Shown: positions 11,345 to 23,879 of the stretch, piece by piece
Numbering within the stretch: the first letter of the stretch is position 1
Layout: each line of letters begins with the position of its first letter
From: Taudactylus pleione
Taxonomy: Eukaryota; Chordata; Amphibia; Anura; Myobatrachidae
DNA length: 64,000 bases
Direction: 5' to 3'
Assembly (NCBI GenBank): GCA_031769625.1
Contig: JAUIMM010000178.1
Coordinates: 29,716,001-29,780,000 of the forward strand
Made by a program: the position numbers and the translations under genes
The notes under the pieces: generated by a model
Seen by the model: the letters and a program-made list of their open reading frames with translations, nothing else
What the model was told of the DNA's origin: nothing
Databases searched by the model: none

Positions 11345-12422
11345 CAGGAAAAGGCTTGAGGAGGAATCATAAGGTCATGTAGTGTGATAGATGGATGGCG
11401 GGTAGCACATTCCCCTGTTAGTAGGACCACATAGCAAGCAGGAAACGGTCACATAGAGCCTCCAGGCTCACATTATAGCTCCACTGAAGAGGGGGATAAA
11501 GTAACTAGGAAGCTTTTTTGGTGAGCAGGTGAAGACAAGCAGATATGGTAATATATCAGCCTTTAGGCAGAGTGGGGAAGAGGATTATATGACAGCCCCC
11601 AAGGCATATAGGATAAAGGCAATGTATAGGGGATTAAGCTAGTGAAAGAAAGGTATGGGCTCACCCCTTTCCAGGATATCAACTCCAGGGCAAACACCTC
11701 GGCACTACTGGGGGCACCAGCAGGGCTCTGCAGGGCCACAGCCTCGACACCAGGATCAGGAGCTTATAGTAGCCAAGGTCCCCTCACACAGGAAGGCCGC
11801 ACCAGGCACAGCAGGGTGGTAGCGTAGCGCGTGGTCTCCAGCGGGTGTTGCCGGGAGGGCAGGCCTTTTAAGGCAGGAATGATGTAGCCATCCGATGACC
11901 CCTATGCGGGGCAGTGGCAGCCAGTCACTGGAGTAATGGGAGACTCAAACGCCGCGGATCAAGAGACACCACCGCCACAGGCCCGGAAACATAGCCCCCG
12001 GCTTCAGGAGGTTGATAAGGCCACAGTCCGCACCAGGCTTCAGAGAGGTCGCGCCAGGTGCATCAGAGCGGGAGCGCAGCACGGGCCACCCGGCGGGAAG
12101 GAATAGGCCACTTAATGTCACCTATGCGGAGGGGGGTCAGCCGTCCTCAGATGCAGCGATGGGACCAGGCGCCACAGCACCTCCGCTACAGGTCCGAAAA
12201 TCGAGCCCCCGGCTTCAGGAGGTTGGGAAGGCCGCAACCCGCAAAGGCGTTTTAAAGTACCTTCCATTTCCGCTGACCTTATTCCTCAAGCTGGGCAGGT
12301 ATAGGGCCGAAGTGGAGTCAAGCAGGGATCCTAGAAATAACAGAAAAGGGACTTTTAAAGGGGGCCAGAAGGGAACTCTCCCAAAACGCGTCTCTCCTCA
12401 GTGCTTGCTAGGCCATGCCCCC
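11345..12422 (-). promoter_or_regulatory. L1 5' UTR with a duplicated ~210-bp unit
   Basis: GC-rich, CpG-containing sequence upstream of ORF1. Two related units are visible on the plus strand: GCCCCCGGCTTCAGGAGGTT occurs near 11993 and again near 12203, each preceded by a CCACAG(G/C)-rich stretch and by CCTATGCGG about 90 bp earlier. The period is about 210 bp. Tandem 5' UTR units act as promoters in some mammalian L1s; a promoter role here is inference. Open frames in this stretch are by-products of GC content. Confidence 0.6.
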
Positions 12423-12440
12423 CCAATGCTCTCCTTTTAG
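12423..12440. repeat. Target-site duplication, right copy (18 bp)
   Basis: Exact match to 5247-5264. Penelope coding resumes at 12441. Confidence 0.9.
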
Positions 12441-13400
12441 CCTCACATAATAAGTGATAATCATATCCTCTTTTAACAAAGTTGGAAAACATGACATCAG
12501 TCTGTGTACCTGCAGTTGCAGAATCGCTGCATATCTGACATGTCCTTAAAAACTGTGAGAAAGCAGACTTGAGGGGTCTAGGGTGGAAGCTGCCACAATG
12601 TAGGAGGGTGTTTTCGTCCGTGGGTTTACTATATAATGATGTATGAATAACCCCATCTCTTAAAGTGACCTGTACATCCAAAAAGTTCACAACACAGTTG
12701 TCAATCTGATATGAAAACTTAACTGGACTATCTGATGCATAGTGTGCTTCAATGAAACTCACAGATTCATCTCCGGTACCCGTCCATATGATGAATAGAT
12801 CGTCTATGTATCTAGAAAAAAAATGATCTTGCCAGATACGTGACTACAAGTAAAGAAAATATTTCTTTCAGCCTCAAACATGTAAGCGTTTGTGTATGAT
12901 GGAGTCACATTGGACCCCATCGCACACCCAGCTAATTACAAATAGAAATGACCATCATATAGAAAATTATTTTTAGTTAGAATCATCCGAAGTAAATCCA
13001 ATATCAATTGGATGTCAGGACCTGCATATAATACATTCTGATCAATAGGATTGCGGAGAGCAGCCAAACCCTCATCGTTAGGGATAATAGTATACAGGCT
13101 AGATACATCTAAACTGTATGAAAAACTCCCTACTGGAATCTCTCCAACTGCATGTAATTTATTCAAAAATGAGGTAGCGTCTAATATATAACCTTCTTCA
13201 TTCACTACACATGGCTGCAACAAACTATCAATATACACAGCACAAGGCTGGAACAGTGACCCCCGGGACAAAATTATCGGATGCCCCGGGGAGTTCACTA
13301 GGGACTTATGTATCTTAGGTAGCGTGTATAATAAAAGTGTAACAGGGTGTTAGGGAATAAGCATATCACATAGCTCACTTGTAATCACATTATCAATAAC
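12441..13400 (-). pseudogene. Penelope-like reverse transcriptase, decayed
   Basis: From the 5' side (high coordinates): a KIHKSL-like stretch and SPGHPIILSRGSLFQP (fingers), YIDSLLQP, then SYSLDVSSLYTIIPNDEG (motif A with the catalytic Asp), a segment NNFLYDGHFYL, a damaged stretch around 12780-12935 where the catalytic D-D pair should be (FIIWTG-type residues visible), and NCVVNFLDVQVTL, SLYSKPTDENTLLH and SFHPRPLKSAF. These last blocks are signatures of Penelope-like RTs, which are related to telomerase. Stops and frameshifts make it non-functional. Confidence 0.8.
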
Positions 13401-13590
13401 CGCATGTTCCAATTTAGCTGTCAACTCTGCAAAAATATATATCACCTCTTGGACATCACTGAGTGTCACTGTTTGTCCATTTCTTCAAGCTGCATGTTTG
13501 TATGATCCAGATGGCACTGGTGTAAGTAATCGTCCTGGATGAGAGTAGTGCCAGGCTATTGGCTACTATCTCTCTCTTTATAAATGTAGG

Positions 13591-13734
13591 GGAAGATGAC
13601 GGCACTCACAGGACTTGTAACAAAACGGCACTCACAGGACATAACAAAATTGAATAAACAAAATCGAATAAACTGGGAGCGTGATTGCCTGATTTTTATG
13701 ATTGTTACAAGTCCTGTGAGTGCCACCATCTTCC
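13591..13734. repeat. 31-bp inverted repeat beside the Penelope 5' region
   Basis: 13591-13621 and 13704-13734 are reverse complements with one mismatch (core CACTCACAGGACTTGTAAC). The left arm is partly duplicated: CGGCACTCACAGGAC recurs at 13626-13640. It could be a remnant of a Penelope terminal structure or a small foldback. Confidence 0.7.
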
Positions 13735-13739
13735 ACTAC

Positions 13740-16000
13740 TTATGTACCTATTTTGGAGGGCACCTGGGCGCAGCAGTGGTTTCTTGTCTAAGATCCCGAA
13801 TCTTTCATGGATCTTTTATATAAATATGTGTGCGTATGTATAAAACAGTCCTAATTATTTTGGTTGTAAAGGTCAGGGATAGTAATTACCTGTCTTGGCA
13901 ATATATATGATTCCAGGAGTTTTGATTCGGCTGCTTTCTGCAACCTTCTCTTAATCTGCCTACTCCGTTTTATTAATTCTACATTCAATTATTATTTTGT
14001 TTATGATTCTTCGCAATAAGGAGTCACTAACTGCAATATCCAGTAACATGATAATAGGATAGACTATATTTAAAAATGTGTTCTTGAATGAGGTATTGTG
14101 CAGTTTTATTTTCTTTTATGAACACTCCTAAAAGTCAAGCTACCATGAAATTGTTTTCCTCTCTTATCAGATCATCTCATCTTTTTATGTGGAATGGGGA
14201 GGAAATGCTCTTTCCTATATGGGGAAAGGTGTCACGAAGAGCACAGTACTGTGCTTGCTTCACTTGTCCCATGAGATGACAGCTCAAGCCAGGAACACGG
14301 TGAGAGAAGGAAATAATGCTCTTTGTGAGCTGGAATGTGTGGCAAGAGGCATCTGTGTTGTGCCAGAGACACAAAATGTACTTTTTTTAATCTTTAATGA
14401 CATAAGGTCTGTGCTTTACTATAGCAGTTTCTACTGCAGAAAGCTGTTACATGGTTTGTTTACTGAAATAAGAAACATTTATTTAAACCAAAATCACTGT
14501 CTATTATGCTAACTGCACAATTAAATAATATTAAGTGTAAAAATAATATTTTTTTTCCAGTACGGAAGACATAGATTTGTTGTCATCCATTGTTTAGTGG
14601 CTTGGTTTACGAAAATATTTTCATCCTCTTCTACCTATCTGATTATGTGCAGATGGTTGTTTGAAACTGTATCTCCTTTGAGGCACTGAAGCAAAATACC
14701 AATTAATTCTTCCTTATGGCACACTTCGCTTTTTTTAAAATGTTCTACAGCTTTCTTTTGTTTTTGACTTCTATGAGTTTCTTCTTTGTGGTAAATATTG
14801 TGCCGCTGCTTACAGGAAAGCATTTTTATTTACTAAGTCCTATCTGTGTCATTTTAAACTTCATGATTGTGGCAGATGCAGAGAGTTAATAATAGCCTGT
14901 TGTCTGTGACATAGGGCCAGGTGCAGCGTGAGTATTACACTATTAAATATATTGTATGAAATTGTTCTGTCCAGAAAAGTGATTTCACGCATATGCACTT
15001 ATCTCAGCCTCCGCAGAGGTTGGACTGTGAAAAGATCTGGTGTTCTAATGTAAGCCGATAGCAACACATACAGTGCAAGCAGACTTGGACAGAGATGCAT
15101 TAACTCCAGTGGAAGCTATATTATTTGCGGGTGGTCAAGGGCAGGTGCAAATAGTGGATGACGACCCCAAAACTAATGAGCCATTAGTGATTGGCTGTTT
15201 AGGAATGCACCACTGCCTTCTCCGTTGCTCTGCCCTATATTATGCGTGTGTGTGTGTGTTAAAGATATTTTTTCCTTCTCGCACACAAGACCCGGATTTG
15301 TTTCTGATGTATTAGAGAACTGCAGTGAAATGGTATTGATGCTTTATGGCAAATGCATATTTTGCAAATAACAATGGTTGTAAACCTGGGCATACAGTAT
15401 GATGTGCATGTGATGTAGCCTGCCATAAACCAGGTGCATATGCTACTGGTGCTGACCTTCATGTACAGTAGTGATAGTGCAGCTTTGCAAATACATGGAA
15501 TAAAGCTGTTCTTAAATATAATTTAAAAAAAAATGGCATATTTTCATACATATGCAGAGCTCATGTTCTGTGTTATGGTTGGCAACAATTTTACTCCAGG
15601 CACATACACCTAACATATCCCACTTACTGCGATGGTTTAAGCAAAAGTATAATATATGCCCAAAAGACAATCAGTATCGGCAAACATTTGCAAGCAGCCA
15701 ATCACAAGCACCTGAAAAATAATATGGCTTTCTCAGGTGATATTCATTTTTTTCCCCAAATTGGATCTGTTGGCAATTGCACAAACAAACCTGTACTGGA
15801 CTTGGCCTATGTGAGAAGGCATCCACGTCCCTGTCCTGTCCCACTTGTCCATCTGTATGGAGCATATGCATGTACTCACAGTTCTGGAGAGCTGCTGTGC
15901 AAAATCCTATAAGATACACTACACAAACCTGCCATGTACTCAATCAGCCTCATAGTGTTTAGATTCAATATATGTATCTCCTCTAATTAACAGTTTTTAA
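13740..16000. other. Intron, no recognisable feature
   Basis: AT-rich sequence before the third exon. Apart from a short (GT)n run near 15247-15260, I see no coding similarity or repeat structure. Short open frames here have no family resemblance. Confidence 0.55.
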
Positions 16001-16009
16001 TATAACTTA

Positions 16010-16330
16010 CCTGTAACTTTCCAAGCAAAAATCTACTGCTTGTAAGAATGTAAGCTCTTACGAGCAAGCCCCTCTAACCTCTTGTACTTCTCCCTACTTT
16101 AGTTTCATCTACTTCTTACTCACCACTAGGGCACCTAACACTTGGTTGCTTATGCTCTGATGCTTATCTGTGTGTTATGGTCGCTAATGTAGCAATATAT
16201 ATTATCCATGTCCTGGTCCTGTATTGTATTGTAGTGCTCTGTAAGTCGCTTGTCTACAACTTGTTTTTGTACTTTGTAAGGCGCTGCGGAACATTTGTGG
16301 CGCCATATAAATAAATGATAATAATAAAAA
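16010..16330 (+). mobile_element. CR1/L2-type LINE 3' tail
   Basis: It carries AATGTAAGCTCTTACGAGCA early and ends GGCGCTGCGGAACATTTGTG then GGCGCCATATAAATAAATGA and an ATAATAATAA tail. This signature is the 3' end of L2/CR1-group elements common in frogs and fish. Only the 3' UTR is present, a typical 5' truncation. Confidence 0.65.
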
Positions 16331-17011
16331 CAAATCCCTTTTACTGTAGTCAAAGTATAAAATGCACAATACTTGCATTGATCTAGTCCCTCCTCAGTCA
16401 CTGGATCCATTAGCATGGTCCCAGTTATTGAAAAACAGGACTCCCTCCTCTATTCTCCGGTCAATGTCAATGTAGCGGTATTGTTTCTCTGTAATACAGG
16501 ACTCACATGAGCTATTGTCTGGCACAATCCACCTCTTGCTCCCCACTGCTTTGTCTCGCAGAATTTTTGCTTTATACTTGCCCTGACCCATTCCCTGCAC
16601 AGAGTGGTCCTCCATCCTCACGGCTGGTCTGGCCCGTTGCTGCAGTGGGAGCCGTTGGTGGTTTGTGTGCCTGCAGATTTCTGAGACTGAACAGTCCTTA
16701 GCGGATTATTATATAGATGTTTATAGGTCACTGACATAGGAAGCAATTTATTTAGCAGTGAGGTTCTGGAATGCCGGATATATTGCCAGGAAAATCTTGC
16801 TTGTTTCAGTTTGTACCTAATAGAGGCCAGAAATCGGCACATCATGCAAGGTTCCAATGTAATCGACTCGGCCCCATAGCATAATCTCATGGCCCTTTAC
16901 TCCCAGCTGATGAAGCCTTCTAATATTTTGTGTAACTGAATATTATTGTTATGCAGAATAATTTCTGGGACTTCTCGATGTACTGTAACTAGCTTTATAT
17001 CTTTCCTACAG

Positions 17012-17122
17012 GACTGGGTACATCTTTGGTCTTTGCCATTTGATCAGGGCAGTGAAGAGCAGGTCATACCACGGCTGGGATTGGAATGGTTGATACCTTT
17101 GTGGGTAGATAGAGACCCAGAG
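17012..17122 (+). CDS. RTTN: Rotatin exon (third in window)
   Basis: The acceptor is TTTCCTACAG and the donor GTTAGT. The exon has 111 bp, exactly 37 codons, phase 0 at both ends. It encodes [17 protein letters not shown] followed by a highly conserved-looking segment with [16 protein letters not shown]. This Trp-rich block is one of the parts I recognise as rotatin. It follows a 13.4 kb intron that contains the Penelope/L1 insertion complex, and it joins in frame to the next exon, which starts [12 protein letters not shown]. Confidence 0.85.
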
Positions 17123-18123
17123 GTTAGTGCAATATTTTATATTTGTTATGTAACACATACAATAAAGCAATAGTGTGTAGTGTATATTTGGAGGCACACT
17201 CTAAATAAATTATGTACCTTAATTGTAAGATGGTTGAAAGCTGCAGTATACATTATCATTTACAACTGTAAAATGACTGCAGCGGGACCGAACAGAAGCT
17301 GAAATATATGTGAATATGTGAATGCAGCTTCTGATTGGACCTCCCTCTTACAAACGTCCTCCGTAGTGTCACAGAGATGAACCATGGAGTAGCCAAGGAG
17401 AGGAGGGAAAGAGCTGTCATGTGCCAATTCACTGGTTTGCTATTATAGGAATTGTTGTTTACTGCTGTATTCATTGTAAGTCTAACCATCGCTTTATAGC
17501 ATTTAAAACAGTTCACATGATTATCTTATGCTAGATTAGTTTATTTTTTGAGTTTTGCAAATTTTGTTTTATAATTTTATATGCTTTAATTAAGGAAACC
17601 AATAAATCATTTAATACTCAGACACGAATGTTGAATGTAATGCATTTAAAATGTTAAAAGTATATTTTATTTGGTATGTTCAAAAGCTAAAAAAAAAATG
17701 TCAGCCATCTTAAGTACAATATGTTACATTTAAGCACATTGCATTCACTGTTATCTGCAATTGTGTTCCTCTGTTTTTAATAAATGATGTGATAGGTCTC
17801 TTGATGTGTGCACTGTTCTTCTCTGCAATGCTCAAGGGAACTGAATGGGAGAACAACAAGACAGTACAGAATATAGAATGTATCTTTAATTTACTTGGTA
17901 ATTAAATGTCATTGACTTGTTTCTGACCTTTCACAGTAGGATCAGCTACATTAAACATCTACTTATAAATTCCTCAGTATTAAATAGCTTTAATGAACTT
18001 TAAAGGTATTGTCTATCCAATTAAATCATTCTGAAAAATGATGCATTCCATATACTGCATCTTATTACCAGTTTGGACAGTATGTTAAAATAATATTTAA
18101 AGGAAAGTTATTCAAGGTTTAGA

Positions 18124-18170
<47 letters not shown>

Positions 18171-19640
18171 CATTATTTTTCGTTGATAACACACCATGCA
18201 GCCAGCGCCTTACACTGGGAATATATTGTATTTTCTGTTTTTCATACTAAATGTAATTGATGAGGATTGGGATATAGCTTATTTTATTTTAGTTTCCTAG
18301 TAAAAGTTTCCAGATAATTTTACATTGATATCAGAATGCATGGGTTAGACCAATCACGTAATGGCTTGTTACATGTGAATAACATTTAACAATAACAAAG
18401 CCTCCACCTCTCCCCCTTCACAGTGATCCCCAATTCACTTGTACCAGGTAAGTCACACACCGACTCTTGCTAATTTCCCTAACGTCTCCTTAAGCTTTTT
18501 TTTGCAAACCATTTTATATGTTTGAATGTGGTCATTAAATGTTGCTGTACTTGTGATTAAGTTGCTAACATAAAACCTTTTTATTTCTTAAGTAATTATT
18601 TGGTGTGTTGTTCTTTGACTCTCGACAACTAACTATCTGATAACAGTAGTTTGACATAATTCTAGTTCCTTAGGAGGAAGTTCTTGCAACCATTTATTTG
18701 CGATACATTATCTAGCTGCTAGCACAGACAAATAATGCCAACCAAGTTCTTTTACCCTTATCAGCATGGTCAGAGGTACAATGATTAATAAGCAGAAACA
18801 TTTTATTATTAGGTCATTGTAACCCTGTAATTGAGTTTACATAGCTTAATACTCTGAATACTTGGACGCTTCCACAATGAATTCTTAAACCCTGCAAGTT
18901 GCATTTCACAAATTTTGCAGAATATCCTGATGGGGTTTCATGTCTTTGTTTATTGCCTTAAGGGAAATTCTTTCTACTTCTCATGTATTATGTATTTTGT
19001 GACCCCTATCAACTCTTTTTATTAATAATATAGGCATGCTATCCTTCTATTTTTTTAAATTATGGTTTTCGTACAAAATAGTTAATTACTTTTAACTTCT
19101 GTATACAAGAAGATAGTGATTGTTTATTTTGCCCAATGATCTCTAAAATATTAAACTAATATTTGTAGTACAGAATATTATATTCATAACGTACATAAAG
19201 ATAAGAGATTACGTTTTGGGATGTTTTAGGAAACCTATTTCCTTCTAAATGTAATATATAGCTTAACCATATTATATGACATTTATGCCACATACTGGAG
19301 ATAAATGCAGGATGAGCGAATATACCCATGTAAGGGTATATATCTTGAAATTACGCAGAGCAGCTTTTTCTCTTAAGTTCCTGGAATCCACTATAGTGTC
19401 TCTTTGTAGAAGTTCTTGTTTGATTACATGGAGAAAATGTTCCTCCTTGGCATATAATGATCCTACTTATGACAGTTGAGCTGCCAAGGTGTGTTAAATT
19501 TCTACAGTATGTTCGAAGTTATGGTCTTTCTAATGATTTCTTATTAAATCCTTGCTAGATGCCTTTATTGAGGTTTAATATTTTTGTTGAAGTAAAATAG
19601 TATTTCTTGTTTAGACTACATAGCAGCTCTGACTATTGGG
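17123..19640. other. Intron; one long (AT)n tract, otherwise nothing recognised
   Basis: AT-rich. A dinucleotide TA/AT tract lies at 18121-18169 (about 20 units). No coding similarity found. Confidence 0.55.
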
Positions 19641-19679
19641 TTTAGTCCTCTTCTACCGATATATAAACTGTAAAATGTT

Positions 19680-20030
19680 TACGCCACCGGAAAGTATAAC
19701 ATTGGGCTCCTCCTTGACTTCCTTGTCTTTTTCTCCTTGTTTTCATGGTAAATTGTGAGAGCCACATGAATTGAGAAGCAGTACAGTTCTATAGAGGACC
19801 CAGTGTCCCTTCTATGTGGGTGGCCAGCTGGTAGAGCTGGACATAGATGCAGGACACCTGGCATCTGTGTGGTTACGGTGGGCCACCATAGTCGCACAAT
19901 ATATTCGTATGGCTTCTGGCGTCACTACCGCTAGAGTAGCCCACTGGAGATGCAGGGACATTCTGGAAGGTGCACTGTGTCGCCGCCTTCTAGAGTAGCT
20001 CACTAGCAAAGCAAAGGGGGATGCCACAAG
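19680..20030. other. GC-richer intronic patch of unknown origin
   Basis: Base composition rises relative to both sides. Two related stretches (CTAGAGTAGCCCACTGGAGA near 19930 and CTAGAGTAGCTCACTAG near 19989) suggest a decayed repeat. No termini or coding similarity were recognised. Confidence 0.3.
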
Positions 20031-20394
20031 CCGCCAGTTTCTACTCTATAGCAGACATGGCAAGACAAAATCAGGCAATGTAAGTGCATCAAGGTCATGA
20101 GTGAATTACATGACACTCATGAGGGTTAGCTAAAAAGTGTCACTTAAAGTTCACAACATGCTGTGAATAGGGGATAGTGGTATACCTGTATCACGATTCA
20201 CCAAGCCTGTCTACAACATGGAATATGAGCCATCCCCCAATTATTCAAAGGACACAAGTTCAAGGTATGACTCTGTATGCTGGGTTAAAAATGAGTTAAG
20301 ATAGTTAACTTTGTTTGGTTTTTCTCACTCTCAGAATAGCCAGGGGGTGAAGGGATCTAGATCTCAAGTGGCATTAAAGGTGGTAATGAATATT

Positions 20395-21000
20395 TAAGAT
20401 GTCTCTAGATTCTGAGGATGGGTCTTCTCAGAGTGAGGAAGGTGAAATAAAGGAAGCAATTGCTGTATTTAGTCTTGAAAGAGACAAAAGCCTTACTAAA
20501 CACATCAATAGAGAACAGTGGTAAATCTGGATATCCTTACTATGTAAGATGCTCAGGAAGATTATTTACAGGTAAAACCAAATGGATTAGACAGAATGCA
20601 GCTATTTTGATCAGTTTAATGCCAGATCTGATATGATGTATCCGTTAACTACAAAAAATTTCAGCTGCGTCTACATTTCCTGATAATGATTAGTAAAGTT
20701 GTATTTTGTACCTAAATTGATTCAGCTGTGACTGGTTTATCATCTACAGTGTTTATTCCTTTAGAGGATGGTGGTCCTTTGAGGGATACAACTAACATAA
20801 AGACGGAGACCTGTTCTAACCAGCTTTAAGTGTCAATCAAGTCTACCATTAAAATGTCTATTGCCATGTCATCTGTTTCAAAAGCTATAAGAACCTAGAT
20901 GAGTCATTTGTATGCTGCTACTCGTTAAGATTTGCAGAAAAGATTTGCTAAAAGACATGTCAGTGAGCAAGGGTGGTACAATTGTTTTGATTAAGCTTCT
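20395..21000 (+). pseudogene. Decayed gag-like relic, possibly DIRS
   Basis: From the ATG at 20395 one frame reads MSLDSEDGSSQSEEGEIKEA, an acidic Ser-rich head, up to a stop at about 20520. Near 20750, FIPLEDGGPLRDTTNIKTE resembles the LKDPTDRKVE block of the DIRS gag at 40600, with stops after it. Both parts lie on the same strand in the expected order. Very old, unnamed, and supported only by these two motifs. Confidence 0.35.
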
Positions 21001-21059
21001 AAAGACACATTGACATTGACAGCCAGGTACTGCAGCTAGTAGGGAATATAATAGCACTG

Positions 21060-23560
21060 ATGGTATTTTTCAGATGAAATTTTAGCACCAATCCTAACTG
21101 ACTGCAGACAGTTTGACAAAAAGTCAGACAGCCATTTACATATTAATAATACAGTTAATACTATAACCTATTGTAACACGGGATATTGAAATGAGGATTT
21201 CAGACAGGCAGATATTTTTGGTAAAGCAGTGGCTTCTTAATAGCAGCAAACACTGCTCCTTAGCATGCTTACGTGAGTTTAGGCCTGCACACACACAGGC
21301 ACATAACATAAAATAAATAAACAAACATAATAGTCTCAGCTAATCAGCTTGAAAGCATAAAAGCATAAAAGCTTGTGCTAATCAGTCAGCAGTGGCTTGC
21401 AGCCACAATTTGGCGTGCTTTCCTAGCATAGCCCTTGGACCCTGGCACTACAACACTGAGCCCTACTTCCTGGCTGCTACTCAGCATCAGGGCAGTGAAC
21501 AACAGGTGTGTGAGAGTTTTAAACCCTTCCTGTGCTCCAGTGATTATTCCAGCTGGGTTTGCGTAAATGTAAAAACCTGGAATGCCACACCTCCACTGCT
21601 AATGCAGAACACACAGGTTTCACTTCAGCTTCCCTTGGAGGGAGCTGATTCTACCAGAATGTGGGTAATTCAGGTGAAAGACAACCCCTCTCACCACACT
21701 ATATGAATTAATTTATTAATCAATAATGTTGGAACGGTAGTATTGAAGGGAGAGCTGTAATCCACAAACAAAAGCCTTGCATAATAATTCTTATTCTCTA
21801 AATGCAAGAGAACATTATGAATCACTACCAGAACGGCAAGTTGGCTTTATAAGCAAACTGATGAGAATCAAAGCCAACTGGGATGCTACAATTCAAATAT
21901 TCCATAACTACTCTCTCAACATATTTCACTATTGTAGTTTTAAGAACTAGCACTTTCAATATAGTTATCAAAACATTTTGAAATAGTACAATGAGCTAAT
22001 GAAAGATTAAAAATCCAAGTTAAGTCACCCGCTAACTGACTAGCACAGTTGCGGAGTACCCATTCGTTCTACTTAAACAAGACCTGACCTCTGTCTCATT
22101 AAGGGTCAGAACAGTATTACTGTTTCAAATCTAGCATATAATTCATTTAAATCTTATACATAAGGTAAACCCTCTTAACTAGGAGTGGGATTTTTGATTT
22201 TATAATCCGTAATTTCTCCTATAATCTCTAGTTTCCCTAAAATGACTGAATTTTCCTGGAGTAAGTCTCCTTAGCTATTTTAATACCTTTCCTTAAGTTA
22301 GAATGTTCTATTTTATATGCTTCAGCATTGTTTACCTTAAATGTTGTATCCCTTAGACCTAACAAAGACATCACTATTAATCCATGACTTTTCTTTTGGG
22401 ATTATACGGCGTGTTCCCACCAGTAACACTTTCATTACAACATTGAATATACAATAATACAGAAGTTGTCAGACTGTAGATGGAAGGCAAAATCGGTCAT
22501 TGCCACACAGCCAGAAACCGGAAAAATGAAAGCAAAGCAATTATTAAAAGATTGTTTGCGAGATCATTTTAGCCTAATCTCATCGATCTTGTTAGGAAGT
22601 GATCTAACATTTGCTAAAACCAAGTTAGGTACAGTATCACCGCAATGCATCGGGCCTGCTGGGCCGGCTCCAGCATCCACCCCTGCACCCTCGTCGTTGG
22701 CCACAATATCGGTGGCGCAGAAAGGATAGGTGTTTGAGGAGGCATCTGTAGTCTCACATGTTCCTCTGTTTGTTTAACATAAATAGATCTTGTAGTCATG
22801 TAGTTTGTAATAAATAAATAAATGGAGCTTCTCCTCTCTCTCTTTCCTCAAATAGTCCCTTTGACCAAAAAGCTGCTTTTTCTACACTCTGGACCAAGCA
22901 TCCACTGAACAAAAGTCACAATAAGCAACCCAAACAACTGTTGTGGCCCAAGTTGAGCTAGTTGTCCATAAAGTGATGATAAATGTACAGGTTGTGGTAA
23001 AAAATGAAAATGCCATTATAAAGTAACTTAATAAAACATTCATTCATCCCTCATGTCAGGGTAAACATGTTGCAACATGGTTTGAAGGTGACAGCTCACC
23101 ACATTGACAAAGAATCCAAAGGGAATGACTGTACCCATGCCATACCAGATAAGTTTGCCAACATCATTTCCTCCAGAACTCAATACTTGTATAAATGAGT
23201 CTGTAGATTAGATTGGTGACACACTTATATTTGTTTGGTGAGTTATGATAAATCTAACCAGTGCAGATGGGCTCATTACATCTGAATTCACAATGTGTGT
23301 TACTAGATATCCTGCAACGCAGAGTTTTCATCAGACCGTTGCCACACAGATTGAAATTTGCTGTCAATTTGATCTGCAATTGCTCACTTTTTTTTTGCCT
23401 ACACATCAAATGACTGAACAGATATCACAATCCTGGAGCATGTGCTTCTGCTTCAAATTGAGCAATATTAGTACTGTAGTTGATACCAAACATGTCCCAA
23501 CATTCAGCCCTCAAAGTCATTGAGGTCTCCTATTGCAGCTATGTTATAAAGCATTTCAGA
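21060..23560. other. Intron, no recognisable feature
   Basis: No splice-bounded frame or clear repeat termini. Short frames near 21392 and 22466 lack family motifs. CT-rich and A-rich runs occur near 22820-22850. Confidence 0.45.
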
Positions 23561-23879
23561 CTTTTTATACATGATCTTGACCATTCTGGAAAGTGGTTTG
23601 CGTAATTAGCACGTGTCACATCAGTGTGATCTTCATTTTTCAGTTTACATTTTTTTCTCCACTACCAGTATGCTTTAAAAGCTTCTGCCCTTGCACTTTT
23701 TTCTCCTGAAGTCCAGGCTATTCTTCTGGTTGTCCTTGACTTCCGTTTGGCCTCTACATCCAGCCAATGTGTCTCCAATGTATCTATTTACCCTTTTTCA
23801 TCCTCTGGAGTATAAAAATTAGTAGTGATACCTGCAGATTTTAAGCACAGTAGGATCGCTAACAGAGAACAATCTCACA

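Larger units (their letters stand above)
5265..12422 (-). mobile_element. L1-type LINE, full length, inserted in the Penelope element
   Basis: A 7.16 kb minus-strand element bounded by an 18-bp direct target duplication. From its 5' end (12422) it holds a GC-rich 5' UTR with a duplicated unit, ORF1 (11344 to about 10250), a short A-rich spacer, ORF2 with apurinic-type endonuclease, reverse transcriptase and Cys-rich C-terminus (9552 to 5743), and a 3' UTR. There is no poly(A) tail at the 3' border; it ends ATAATAAATACAATTTGCA. Both ORFs are broken, so it is no longer autonomous. It belongs to the L1 group common in fish and frogs. Confidence 0.88.
4088..13560 (-). mobile_element. Penelope-like retroelement, interrupted by an L1
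   Basis: Minus-strand remains of a GIY-YIG Penelope-like element. From its 5' side: an RT region (12441-13400), interruption by the L1 at 5265-12422, then the end of the RT, a linker and a GIY-YIG endonuclease region (about 4560-5246), then a 3' region with a hammerhead-like motif (4235-4317). The open frame reads across the L1 insertion site when one target-site copy is removed. The coding part has stops and frameshifts, so the copy is dead. The outer limits are approximate: the left edge is set by the (AT)n run, the right by loss of recognisable coding and the inverted repeat near 13.6 kb. Confidence 0.75.

Noticed and set aside
12012..12440. 142-residue plus-strand open frame
   Set aside because: It lies antisense in the GC-rich L1 5' UTR; stop-poor because of composition, and it crosses the element border into the target duplication.
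22466..22729. 87-residue frame as a possible extra RTTN exon
   Set aside because: No splice sites fit, the third and fourth RTTN exons already join in frame, and the peptide has no resemblance to the gene.
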